Source: Cyprinodon diabolis
Lineage: Eukaryota; Chordata; Actinopteri; Cyprinodontiformes; Cyprinodontidae
Length of the DNA: 64,000 nt
Assembly (NCBI GenBank): GCA_030533445.1
Contig: CM060072.1
Span: 19,533,767 to 19,597,766 of the forward strand
Direction: 5' to 3'
Every line of letters begins with the position of its first letter. Positions within the stretch are counted from its first letter, which is position 1. A program made the position numbers and the translations under genes. The notes under the pieces are model-generated. The model saw only the letters and a program-made list of their open reading frames with translations, was not told the DNA's origin and did not search any database. Shown here one piece after another: positions 38,017 to 49,102 of the stretch.

Positions 38017-38587
38017 GGAGTCTGACGGACCACCTAAGATCTGAGAAATCTCCTCACTTACTGTTACCTGCAACCTTATTTGCTTCTGATCAGACTTTCA
38101 CTTTGTCAGCCTTCATAGACTCAGGTTGTGAGAGAAACCTCATTGATTCTAGCCTGGTTCAGCAGCTGAGGATTGAAACTATCCCTTTGGTAAAACCTAT
38201 CAGAGTTTCAGCTATTGATGGGAAGAAGCTGCATCAAGTCACTCATCAGACACGACCATTAGAGCTTCTTATTTCTGGAAACCATCGTGAGACCCTAACA
38301 TTTTTTGTTTTTCCTTCAGCATGTTCTCCCCTGGTGCTAGGATTCGAGTGGTTGGAACGTCACAACCCCCATATCAACTGGGCTGAATGCCACATTGAGT
38401 CTTGGTCCACTTCCTGTCACGTCTCATGTCTACGTTCTGCGGCTCCTGCATTTCAGTCCCCTAGAGGTAGGGGGGAGATGGACTCTCCTGACCTTTCTTC
38501 TGTTCCTTCCGAGTATCATGATTTGGCACCAGTCTTCTGTAAGGTCAGTGCGACGTCTCTTCCACCTCATAGACCATACGACTGCGC
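37986..38587 (+). pseudogene. Pol N-terminal part: aspartic protease, truncated by hAT insertion
   Basis: The open frame is in the -1 frame relative to gag, overlapping its end, so translation would need a -1 frameshift or reinitiation. The protease catalytic motif is DSG in 'AFIDSGCERNLIDSSLV' (DSG at 38118-38126), followed by 'LVLGFEWLERHNPHINW', the flap and C-terminal block typical of sushi-type proteases. It cleaves Gag and Pol polyproteins. The frame then enters the linker to reverse transcriptase and is cut at 38587 by the hAT element; coding resumes at 39919 in another window frame. Confidence 0.85.
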
Positions 38588-38754
38588 CAGTGGCGGCTGG
38601 TGAAAAATATTTTTGGTGGGGCTGATACAGCCTAGTGTATGTCTCCAACTAATCCGGAATAAGAATTCAAATAAACAATTGGACAATACATACAATTTAA
38701 CAGTAATGATTAAATTTACTATATAATAACAGTAACAGTGATGATTTGGGTCAC

Positions 38755-39176
38755 TGTGACGGGGTTCTTTGGCCTCCAAGAATCCAGGCTCAGTCGGGTT
38801 ACCGGTGTTGGTGATTTATTGTGCTCAAAAACTCAAAACAGGGTGCAAAAGAAACTAAACATATGCAAGATCCTCTGGGCCTCAGCCTCCCTCCAGTTAC
38901 CAGCAATGTAACAAAGAAACAGAAAACAAAAATTGCCGCTTTTCTTCCCACAGCCCTCATTAAATAGTTTAAGCCCCTACAGGCTTTCTTATTTCTGATT
39001 TCTTCTCATTAATCAGTTTTGTCCATATATTACCTCCACAAACAATTGATGTACAAAAACAAATAATTTTTACAACTTAATTATTTTACACAGAGTCATT
39101 GACTTATTCAATTACACCAAATTGGGTTTGAACCCAGCAAAGACGCAGCCAGACTGAAGATGACAAGTCCCTGTAG

Positions 39177-39213
<37 letters not shown>

Positions 39214-39402
39214 ACACACACGGCTAACCCCACTGAAAAATTAAGTGTGCACCCTCAATACGCCAGCAGGTAACCAGGACAGCTTGTGTGTTTTAAGTTA
39301 ATGGAGCTACTGTGCTCAACGCGAGCGTATTGGTCCTCACAAACACAGTATAACAGCAATGTGTGTGTGGCGCGCAAAGTTAGAGGATGTGGATTCGTCA
39401 CA
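38755..39402 (-). mobile_element. Solo LTR inserted inside the hAT element
   Basis: The 648-bp unit has termini TGTGACG...CGTCACA and an exact 5-bp duplication GTCAC on both sides (38750-38754 and 39403-39407). Orientation is inferred as minus because AATAAA lies about 60 bp from the end that is 3' on that strand. It contains a (CA)n run (39182-39221). No retroviral genes remain. Confidence 0.8.
39182..39221. repeat. (CA)n microsatellite
   Basis: About 19 CA units with one interruption (CCC), inside the nested solo LTR. Confidence 0.95.
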
Positions 39403-39918
39403 GTCACAATAACCATGACATGAAATTTTCCTACCCTACAACAGGGATGTTCTTCTGGCAAACAGGTAGATAAATAAGGATCTCACCGAATTTGGTGGAA
39501 GCTGGATCTCGTTCGTTACGTTCGCCATTGTCCCTCTAATTGTCTGCACCTGCGCTGAGGTGCAGAAGCCTGTTAAAGCGCAGTATTTTCAGCGCCCCAA
39601 GACCATAAAGTTCTGAGACGCTGATTGGCCATTAAATTCACCTAGCAATAGTACATGATTGACAGATTCTCTGCAAATGTGGGGCTGTCTGATCACAGCC
39701 CCCAGAACAGAGACGGTAGGAGTCTGTCTGCGGAAATCCACAAATGAATGACAGTATATAGGGAAATGTAGTTTATATAATTTGTTTTGCTTATAGCTAC
39801 ACACGCTAGAGAGTAAAACTGACATTTATGAGTTAAATTCTAAAAATATATTTTACGTTTCTCTCTTCTTATCAGGGAGGGCGGTGCCCCAGCGCCCCCT
39901 ATGGGCCGGCCGCCACTG

Positions 39919-41230
39919 GACTGCGCCATTGATCTATTACCAGGAGCTCCCCTCCCCAGTAGTAGATTATTCAATATTTCTAAACCTGAACGTGAAACCA
40001 TGGAAAAGTACATCAATGAGTCACTTGCTGCTGGTATTATTCGACCATCTTCATCCCCTCTTGGTGCTGGTTTCTTTTTTGTGGGGAAAAAGGACGGTTC
40101 CCTCCGACCCTGTATTGACTACAGAGGATTGAATCAAATAACCGTCAAAAATAAGTATCCCCTACCACTACTAGCATCAGCTCTTGAACCTGTCCAAGGA
40201 GCGACTGTGTTCACCAAACTTGACTTAAGAAACGCATATCATCTCCTTAGAATAAGGAAGGAGATGAATGGAAAACAGCATTTAAGACCCCCATAAGCCA
40301 ATTCGAATATTTGGTCATGCCTTTCGGTCTAACAAATGCTCCTGCCTGTTTCCAAGCTCTAGTCAATGACGTCCTCAGAGACTTTCTGAATGTTTTTGTT
40401 TGTGTTTACATTGATGACATCCTGATCTATTCAAAGATTCTCTCTGATCACAAGAAACACGTTCGTCTGGTCCTTCAGAGACTGCTAGAAAACAAACTCT
40501 TCGTAAAGGCTGAAAAATGTGAATTTCACCAACCTTCTGTTACGTTTCTAGGGTTTGTGCTCGAGGGCGGGCAGGTGAAGCCATCTGAAGACAAAATAAA
40601 AGCAGTTCTGGACTGGGCGACTCCCGAAAACCGTAAGCAACTTCAAAGATTCCTGGGGTTTGCAAATTTCTACAGACGTTTCATCCGAAACTATAGTCAA
40701 ACAGCTCAACCCCTCACGGCTCTGACTTCTGTGAAGAAGACCTTTCAGTGGACACCAGAAGCTGAAGCAGCGTTTAAGAAACTTAAGACTCTTTTTTCCA
40801 GCGCACCCATCCTGATCCAGCCTGACCCCTCTAAGCAATTCATCTTAGAGGTGGATGCATCTGACTCCGGTGTAGGAGCTGTTTTATCTCAGCAATCAGA
40901 TTCAGACCAGAAAACTCACCCTTGTGTTGTTTTTTTTCACGCAGACTCTCACCTGCTGAACAAAATTATGATGTTGGGGACAGAGAACTACTTGCCATTA
41001 AACTAGCCTTGGAAGAGTGGAGACATTGGCTCGAGGGCGCCGAACATCCTGTCTTGGTTTGGACAGACCACAGAAACCTGGCTTATTTACAATCGGCAAA
41101 AAGATCCAACCCACGTCACTCTCGATGGTCTCTGTTCTTTTCCAGGTTTAACCTAATCATCTCCTACAGACCAGGTTCCAAAAACGTCAAGCCTGATTCT
41201 CTCTCTCGTCTCTATTCCTCTGATCAACCT
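39919..41230 (+). pseudogene. Pol: reverse transcriptase and RNase H, frameshifted
   Basis: Copies element RNA into DNA. After the hAT insert the frame reads through '[20 protein letters not shown]' and '[14 protein letters not shown]', standard Ty3/gypsy RT blocks. A frameshift at about 40258-40266 diverts it; the RT continues in the next frame with '[13 protein letters not shown]' and the catalytic '[11 protein letters not shown]' (YIDD at 40407-40418), then '[12 protein letters not shown]'. RNase H follows ('[19 protein letters not shown]'), with a second frameshift in the T-run at about 40926-40938; the rest of RNase H ('[19 protein letters not shown]') is in the frame shared with integrase. 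Catalytic residues look intact apart from the frame breaks. Confidence 0.9.
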
Positions 41231-42649
41231 GAAACTCCCGAGCCTATTCTCCCTGCCTCGTGCACGGTTGGAGCCGTTTCCTGGGAGATCACTGATCTCA
41301 TCAACCTAGCTTTGGCCTCTGAACCTGACCCAGGTAACGGTCCTCCAAACAAAACCTACGTTCCGTCTTCTGTAAGATCTCGTCTCATCCAGTGGATGCA
41401 CGCAGCCAAGTTCTCAGCCCATCCTGGTGTGAGTAGAACTATCGCCCTCATCACACGACGCTTTTGGTGGCCGTCCCTTCACAAGGACGTGAAGGAGTAC
41501 GTGCTGGCCTGTCCCATCTGTGCCAGAAACAAACCCACACACCAACCACCTTCTGGGCTGCTACGTCCTCTACCTGTTCCGACTCGTCCATGGTCCCACA
41601 TCGCTGTGGATTTTGTTACCGGTCTCCCAGTCTCCAGAGGTATGTCTGCTATTTTAACCATTGTTGACCGATTCTCCAAGGCCTGTCATCTGGTTCCCCT
41701 CAGGAAATTACCCACTGTATTCCAGACCGCCCAGCTCCTTGTGAAACATGTCTTCCGTCTTCACGGCATACCTCAAGAAATACTCTCTGACCGAGGTCCC
41801 CAGTTCATCTCTCAGGTCTGGAAAGCTTTCTGTTCAGCTCTCAACTGCAAAATCTCTCTCACCTCAGGCTATCATCCTCAGATCAATGGGCAGACAGAGA
41901 GGATGAACCAAGAGCTCGAGTCCACTCTCCGTTGCCTTACATCAAACATCCCGACTGACTGGAGTCAGTTTCTGGCTTGGGTTGAATACGCCCATAACTC
42001 ACAAAGATCTGCTGCAACCGGTCTGTCTCCCTTTCAGGTGTCCATTGGTTACCAACCTCCACTTTTTCCTGCAGATGAGAGAGAGATTTCAGTCAGGTCC
42101 GTCCACCATCACATCCGCCGTTGTCATAGAGTCAGCAGACCTTTTATTGCCAATAAAAGGTCTGCTGACTCCAAACGTCGCCCTGCTCCTCCAAATTATA
42201 CCCCTGGACAAGAGGTATGGTTGTCAACCCGAGATATTCCTTTAAAGTCAATGTCTAAGAAACTCTCTCCAAGGTTCATCGGCCCGTACAAAAACGCCCA
42301 AGTCATTAATCCATCTGCCGTCCGCCTGCACCTGCCATCATCTCTCCGGATACACCCCACCTTCCACGTCTCACAAGTCAAGCCTGTCCTCACCCGTTCC
42401 TTGTGCCCTCCGTCCGACTCCCCTCCACCCGCCCGGGACATTGACGGCCACCCGGCTTTCACCGTTCGCCGGATCATGGACTCCCGTCGTCGAGGTCGCG
42501 GTTGGCAGTACCTCGTCGACTGGGAGGGCTACAGTCTGGAGGACCGCACCTGGGTTCCTGGTTCCTTCATCCTCGATCCGTCCCTCATTGAGGACTACGA
42601 GAAGTCCCTTCCGTCCACTTCCTCTGGACCGCCAAGAGGCAGTCGTTGA
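41231..42649 (+). pseudogene. Pol: integrase and chromodomain, open but cut off from upstream pol
   Basis: Part of an open frame 40922-42649. The zinc-binding HHCC region includes 'AHPGV' and 'CPICARNK'. The catalytic core shows D at 41609 (AVDFVTGLP), D at 41789 (LSDRGPQF) and E at 41897 (GQTERMNQE), with 35 residues between the last two (DDE, D35E). After a GPY-like region ('FIGPYK') a chromodomain occupies about 42457-42610 ('[18 protein letters not shown]'), which in chromoviruses helps steer insertion to chromatin marks. The linker before '[18 protein letters not shown]' contains a 21-bp inverted repeat. The segment is readable but would not be translated as part of Gag-Pol. Confidence 0.9.
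42129..42171. repeat. Perfect 21-bp inverted repeat in integrase region
   Basis: Arms 42129-42149 and 42151-42171 are exact reverse complements with a single C between. They fall in coding sequence just after the integrase core. Arm text begins GAGTCAGCAGACC. Confidence 0.95.
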
Positions 42650-42659
42650 GGGGGTGTAC
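42648..42659 (+). promoter_or_regulatory. Polypurine tract before the 3' LTR
   Basis: GAGGGGG at 42648-42654, followed by TGTAC and the 3' LTR at 42660. This is the usual position of the plus-strand primer. Confidence 0.6.
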
Positions 42660-43386
42660 TGTTGGGATCTGGAGATCTGCCACCTGTCTCCAGCAGAGAG
42701 CGCTGTGGGTCTCCTGGGCTGGAGCCTCCAGCACACCTGAGGATCATCAGTCCATCAGGAGACCTCCTACATAAGCAGCAGCCAGACCTGTCTTCGGCGC
42801 CGGAGTGTTGACCAGTTTTGATTAGCGGAACCAGAGCCTCTGTTCACTTGAGAATCTCTGTCTGCTCTAGAGAGTAACTAGATTCTAACCAACCTCTGTC
42901 TTCTCTGCTAACAGGAAAGCCTGACTGAAATCTGTAGCTCTGGAGGAGCTTTGCTTGGAAACTTGCCTGCCTGCCCTAGGAAGCCAAACCTGAAGACAAT
43001 CAGTCTGGATTCCTCAGCCAGCTCTCAAGGGAGAGCTAGGACATCTACTCAAGGTCTGAACCTCACAAGCCTGAAGCTAGACGCTGCTGCTGCTGAGCTC
43101 TCTGCTGAACCCACTGTCTCTGGACCCAATTGGTTCCCCCTCTCCAGTGATCTGTCTGAACCTCATCAAGGTACAAATCAGAATAAAACATCTAACAAAT
43201 CATCACCGCTGCCTGGCTAACCAAACAATCCATCTCTGCAGACTCTCAGTGATTCCAGTCCCGGACCCGTACCAGAACCAGCTCATTATTATTCTGTGCG
43301 CTTATCATTCAATAAACTGTTAAACTTTTACTCAGTTTCCTTTGGTGTTCTGCATGTGGGTTACACACTAGAGACCCATCATGACA
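42660..43386 (+). repeat. 3' LTR of sushi-type element
   Basis: Begins TGTTGGGATCTGG and ends CATCATGACA. It keeps the exact self-primer sequence GCCGGAGTGTT (42799-42809) that the 5' LTR has lost by one base. Confidence 0.93.
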
Positions 43387-43391
43387 AAATT

Positions 43392-44268
43392 CTACTTTTA
43401 AGTGTTGAATTCTGTTTGAATTACAAGCATCTTTATGATTATGATTTTTTGCATTTTTTAGACTTTTGCACATCCTTCCATAACCACAGTGCACGATAGG
43501 AAAATGCAATTTTAATAAGAATTGTTGAAATTCTTATAACACAGTTGTGGCTTTTTGTTTGGTGGTATACCACATTCATAGAGTAGAGCAGGGATGCACA
43601 ACTCCGGTTCTCAAGGGCCAGTGTCCTGCAATATTTTCTAGAGTTTTTCATAAACTCAATACAATGGTAAGATGGAGATTTTTTGGTTTGAAACCAACCC
43701 TAAAAAAGAATGATGTGGAGTGTGGAGTCTATCAAAAATGTAAGATGCTGCATAGCTGTACAGTATATCACCTTATTTGCTCAATTCAAAGATTATGGGA
43801 GAAAAATAAATACTTGGGTCATGCTATAAAGTCTTTATTTTTTTCTGGTGCAAGATATCAACCAAACCATACCAAAAACAATAACAATGGCAGACATGTT
43901 TCTTATATAGAGGTGGAACTAAATTGGAAGTAACCATTTTTAAAAGAATGTGTAGCTGCACAGTAACCCCCCAAAAAATGTAAAGTTGTTTTAAATGAAC
44001 AGCTAAGAAATACTTTTACCAATAGATACAAAAAACAAATATTTCAATTCAACCCAAACAAATACTCAAACTTAATATAGAAAACAACATACATGAGATC
44101 AATCTCCCCCTTCAATTCTCTAATGGTGCAGTCCTGTGGACACCTGCTTGGAGAGTGAAAGAGCAGGGCTGAGTATTTCACAATGAGTTTTTATATTTTA
44201 ACTCTTTAATCCATGCATTTCCCTTTTAGGAAGAGTTAAGCAAATAAAAAAATAAAAAATAAATAAAA

Positions 44269-44273
<5 letters not shown>
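43392..44273. other. Spacer with a possible DNA-transposon end
   Basis: Text at about 43587-43640 (CAGGGATGCACAACTCCGG / CAAGGGCCAGTGTCCTGCA) resembles a common fish MITE terminus, but no partner end was found. The 128-residue open frame spanning it has no recognisable domain. Confidence 0.35.

Positions 44274-44344
<71 letters not shown>
44274..44344. repeat. (AT)n microsatellite
   Basis: About 70 bp of uninterrupted TA after an A-rich lead. Confidence 0.97.
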
Positions 44345-44347
<3 letters not shown>

Positions 44348-46317
44348 AAGTGAAATCAATTTACATTTTAACAAAAATGAAAACAAGATGTACTTACCAA
44401 AGAACCACACCCCAAACAAATCCATTTCACCCAAAACAACAAAAATAAACCAATCTACAAAACCAGATGCTGTGTTTATCTGTTAGTTTAGCCAATATAC
44501 AGGTAACAATGGCTCATTATTACAAATGGAGAAGTAAGTCCGTGTTTCTAAGTACTGTAGGGGTGCATCATTTATAATATTATGGCACATTTATGTGCAC
44601 AGATAATGGCTTATTCTCAAGGAAGTATATAGCTGCAGTAAGGACACTTTCAAAGAGAAAAACAAAATTACATTTCTGCAACTGGCTGTTCGGAGTTTGA
44701 CTCCCCTCCCTTATAGGCTTCAGGGATTGCTCTAACTTTTCATGGCTCACTGAAAAGGTTGATAGATAAATAAATGTATTACAATCATACCCATTTTCAT
44801 TCTTGGCTGTGTTTCATGCTCCATTTATTTCAGTGGGGCAGACCTCTAAGGTGTAAGTGTGAAACTTGGTCAACCAGTTTTACTTCAATGTATCTTGCTT
44901 CATAACAAAGTATTTCATAACAACAATGCTTTTTTGTCAGGCTGAATGTCAGCTTTTTTATGTAATGCAATTCCTTTGCCAAAAAATATATTGGTTTTAG
45001 ACTTTAAATGGCCTTTTGATCTTATACCAATCAAAAAACATTTATTTTCAAATTATCTGCATGCCAGAGCCATTTTCTTTCCCTTTATGTCATTGTTATA
45101 TTCATATGTATAATTCATTGTTTTATTTTTCATATTTTTAACCTCTCTACGTATGAGAGTTGAATATGTCAGTACACATAGCTGTCAGATTTAATCATGC
45201 TGATTCATAGAAACAAATACTAAATAGCAAGGGTAAATTATGATTAAAAAATCAGGTGTTTGCTTTGTTACTTTCTCTGTTGCACAATATTATTCTGGCT
45301 GTATTAAATTTTTCCTATTTCACATTATTTTAGAATAAAGTGCAAACCTGTACAAGTCTTTCTTAAAAAATAGCACTGGTTGTATTTTGAAATGAGCTTT
45401 TTAGCCTTTAATAATTATTTTAACTCTGCAAAATCTCCATCTTCTCATTACATCTTGGTTTTCTTTTATCACCCACTGTGGCTTCTAAATATCAGGACAC
45501 CTAATTTATCCCCTGACAATGGACTAAATCTGTCTCCATGGATATGAGGCAAAATGGATAATGCTGATGGCTGGGTGCTGTTTAATCTCTATGCAGTCTT
45601 AATTCTGTTATCCAGCCCTTTGTGTAAGGCTCTTGTTGTCTACAACTACACAGGGAGCTGTGGTATGGTTGCTTAGTGAGGTAGATTATGTAAAGCCTTG
45701 TATTATAGACCAAGCCTGGCCTCTCTCAGCAATGAAACCTTGAATGTTGGATCTAGGATGGGTTATATATGGAGATAAAGTCTCATCTGGGGCGGTATAA
45801 TTAAAGGACTAAGGTTAATAAATTATGTTAGTTAAAAATTGATAGAGCTTTCAATTAGATTGCAATATTCTGTCACCAAGCTTTATGCACAAACTGTTAT
45901 CTGTCATGATTTGTGGACATTACGATCTAGGTAGAAGCGTCATCTCCTGATCACACCCTGTAATTCAGTGAAAGGGTGGAGTCACAGTAAAATAATATGC
46001 ACAGCCAGAAGAAGGAGGGGGTCACTCCAGTGGCTGGAAGTTGGAGGGGATTTTGCTGAGTTATGCAGGGAAGTGGGCTGCCATTCTGCTGGCGTTTGAC
46101 TGGGAAAGGCCATTTTGAATGGCTGCTACTGTACAAGACACAAAATTTAAGCGGTATATAAAAGGTATTGATATATTTATATCATATTTTTGCACATCAA
46201 AGAAGGTATAGAATCATTATCTTGAACACCTACATAAGGGACAAAACAATATTGACAAAGAAAGGTAGGTCTTGGTTTCAACCCTAAATAGTAAAACTAA
46301 TCATTAAAGCTTAATAC
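44345..46317. other. Unique sequence, no gene seen
   Basis: No supported feature. Confidence 0.45.
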
Positions 46318-46480
46318 AGTGCCACCCCTAGATACCTTTTGAAACTGCCACCAAAGTAAGCATTGTCTTGGTTGTAAAACTGGCTTTCTACAAAACAAAC
46401 AGGAAACTGGAATGCTATCTACTGGTGTAGCCTCCCTTCAACCAGTGGCGGCTGGTTCTAACTTCAAAATAGATGTATAC
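46318..46480. repeat. Two hAT-like left ends without partners
   Basis: CAGTGCCACCCCTAG at about 46318 and CAGTGGCGGCTGG at 46443 resemble hAT termini; the second equals the left end of the element at 38588. No matching right end or 8-bp duplication was found downstream, so both are probably truncated copies. Confidence 0.4.
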
Positions 46481-48115
46481 CAAAAACCAATCAAATGTAT
46501 GCTAAGGTATCACACAAACATATTTACATGAATGCAAACAACACAAAACAACATAACATTTTCTGAAAAATTCTTAAGTCTGTCTTACCTGTCTTAATCC
46601 ATGCTGGATCAGATCCTGACATTTGAAAAAGGAGGCAGAGAAAGCAGAATAAAGCATTAAGTAACGCTATTGGTTAAGCTTCACAATGTTAACAACAGTA
46701 GCATCAGAAGATTGGTTCGTAATGGAGCCTGGGAGGTGAATGAAAACGATCACCAAGTATAAATTTCTAAATTGAAAATATATTGATATTCAAAACTAGC
46801 AAAAACAATATGAGGACAACATAAAAAAAATGGGCAATGACAATCAATTTAAATTTTTTATTCTTTCAGTCCTTCACAAGTCCAAAAGATCCTTAATTTG
46901 AGATCTGTTCCAAAGTGGAAAAAATTAGTCCAACATCCCCCCCCCGAAAAAAATTAAGGGGGAGGAAAAAAATTATAATCCTGAAATATTGAGGAAATAA
47001 AAAAGAAAACTCCACAAACTCCATAAGTTAGTTAAGTCCAAGTTAATTTATCCTTCCACACATGTAGCAGAAGTTAGAGCTCAATCTTGAGTTCATTCCC
47101 TTAAATGGTCAGACACACAAATTAGTATTTAATTTATTTATGAAACCAAAATCTCATTCCAAAGAAATTACTAAGCAATCCGATTATGATTCAAAAGACC
47201 AATCACAAGCACAGCCAAATACTCAAACATCCAAAAGAACATGGGGTGGCTATTTCGTAGTTGTTTACATCAGACTTGGAATGTGTGCGGGAGGATGGAT
47301 CCCTGTGCTACTTAAATACATCAGTGCTCGTACTATAGATTGCTTTGGTGCGAGCAATCAAAGACTCCTGGATAGGTGTTGAGACGTCTTCAAAAAAACT
47401 GAGGAAAAGTCTGGTTGCCTTCCAATTTAAGATTGTTGGTGTTTAACTTTATTTTTAAACTTGTTTGAGGTTTATGGGTGTAAAAATGACAAGGTTTAAT
47501 AGATAAAATTTAAGTGAAAACCATCAATTGTCAGGATAACATGAGACAAAGAATGGATAATACAATTAGATCGCAAACGGCTGGTAAATGAAGGTTGAAA
47601 GAATGTAGGACATATTTTCTTAACAAAAAAATGACATTTGATACAAAGGCACCATATGGCTCCTTTACCTCTTCACACACAGCATTGTGACTCTTTGTTG
47701 CAAACCTGACACCTAAAATTAGAACATAATATTTCACTGAGATTAAACAGCTCCTGTTGATTCAGCATGATAAAGTAAACATCCCAGCAAAATATTGATT
47801 CAGCAAGTTCAGCAAAGGTCGTTTGCATAACACAGCTAATGCAAACAGTTTGTCTTCATTAGAGCCACATTATTGAAATAAGGCCCAAGTAGCTTATGAT
47901 GATTTAGTCATTAAAAAATGTGGAATCGACCAAAGAGCTGAGATATACAGTCCTTTAAAATTAGAACCACGGCTATTGTTTTGTTTTCAATAATAGATTA
48001 TAAGGTTAGTAAAGTGGTTTGGTGACTTTTTTTTCGATTTCAGGGGGATAAAAATAAAGAAACAGTACCTGTCACTGATACAGTTCCTTGCAATACTACA
48101 CATGAAGAATATAAT
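46481..48115. other. Sequence without recognisable gene
   Basis: May include the interior of a truncated hAT copy. A C-run followed by A-run and G-run (46937-46965) can form a hairpin. Nothing coding. Confidence 0.4.
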
Positions 48116-49010
48116 TAAACTTTATTGTCATTAAACTGTCTCAGGTACAAATCAATGAAATGTAGTTTGCATCTATCCAGAAGTGCTACACAGGATATAA
48201 ATCTCTAACTTGCACCTTTTTTGCAAAAAGATTTTTTTTCTATAATCTTTTTGCTCAGGTTATCCTGAGCTACAGCATCTCTATTGTTATTCTGCTATAG
48301 GCTTAGACTGCTGGAGGACATGGGGTCCCCTTTTACATCATTCTGCTTCATTCTATCTCTATTCTCCCACTCTGCAGAATCTGTTAGTTCAATCTCTATA
48401 GCAATGCTCTTTCTGCTTTTTCTCATAGTAGCTTCATCTGGTCTCTTCTTGTTTGGCTGTGACACCATCCTGGATAGAAATATCAGCTTTGCTGCTGCCA
48501 TCAACACCTTTGTTTATAGATGTTCGAGATTGGCCTGTTTTTCAGTGTAGTCCTGTTTCTCTGATTGTGACTGACTGGGTGTGCTATCCTCATCCTCTGA
48601 CATGGGAGGTGGCTTGGAGCGTGTCTAACCTGGCTGTGTGTTTCCTGGACAGGGCCGCCCGTGGAGCTGGTTTACAGTTGCCTTTTGTATCTTTGCTTCT
48701 TACTGTATGTCTGCTCTTGTCTCCTTGAACCCCAGTTTGTCTCGGCAGATGGCAGCTCTAACTGAGTCTGGTTCTGCTGGGGGTTATTCCTGTTAAAACG
48801 GAATTTTTCCTCTCTACTGTTGCTACAAGCATGCTTAGTGCGAGGAATTGCCTTCGAGTCAATGAGTTGATACAATCAACCGGTTTTCCTTAGGTAGAAA
48901 AATTGGAACAAATTTGACTGTATGATCTGGTTAAATTGTAAAGTGCCTTGATGTGACATGTGTTTTGAATTGGTGCTACATAAATAAACTGAATTGAATT
49001 GAATTGCTGT
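48116..49010 (+). repeat. Fish interspersed repeats with (GAATT)n tail
   Basis: Two parts. About 48116-48190 (AACTTTATTGTCATTAAAC ... TGTAGTTTGCATCTATCCAG) is a common fish repeat end. From about 48245 to 49010 another repeat runs through 'CTGGTTCTGCTGGGGGTTA' and 'AAAGTGCCTTGATGTGACAT' to a tail GAATTGAATTGAATTG, the usual end of an abundant fish non-LTR-type repeat. The open frames in it have no recognisable protein content. Confidence 0.6.
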
Positions 49011-49017
49011 AACACCA

Positions 49018-49064
49018 GAACTTCCCCATTGTGGGACAAGAAAGGGATTTTTTATTCTATTCTA
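49018..49064 (-). repeat. Interspersed-repeat tail fragment, minus strand
   Basis: Reverse complement of the word found at 241-283 and 10748-10794. Confidence 0.6.
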
Positions 49065-49102
49065 CTTTAAATATTTATTTGCATTTTCACAGAAACTATG
49101 TA

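Larger units (their letters stand above)
38588..39918. mobile_element. Nonautonomous hAT element inserted in pol
   Basis: A 1331-bp insert begins CAGTGGCGGCTGGTG and ends GGCCGGCCGCCACTG, giving a 10-bp terminal inverted repeat CAGTGGCGGC. An exact 8-bp duplication GACTGCGC flanks it (38580-38587 and 39919-39926). No transposase is encoded. About 650 bp of its interior is a later solo LTR; without it the element would be about 680 bp. A fragment with the same left end lies at 46443. Confidence 0.92.
36219..43386 (+). mobile_element. Full-length Ty3/gypsy retrotransposon, Tf1/sushi type, inactive
   Basis: Two 727-bp LTRs (36219-36945 and 42660-43386) flank gag, protease, reverse transcriptase, RNase H, integrase and chromodomain sequences. 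A 5-bp duplication AAATT (36214-36218 and 43387-43391) flanks the whole. The gene order and C-terminal chromodomain place it among chromoviruses; the 11-nt self-complementary primer site supports the Tf1/sushi group. It is broken by a nonsense codon in gag, at least two frameshifts in pol and a 1.3-kb hAT insertion in pol, so it cannot move on its own. Confidence 0.93.

Noticed and set aside
46443..47400. Complete hAT element starting CAGTGGCGGCTGG
   Set aside because: No right terminal repeat or 8-bp duplication found; only a left end can be claimed.
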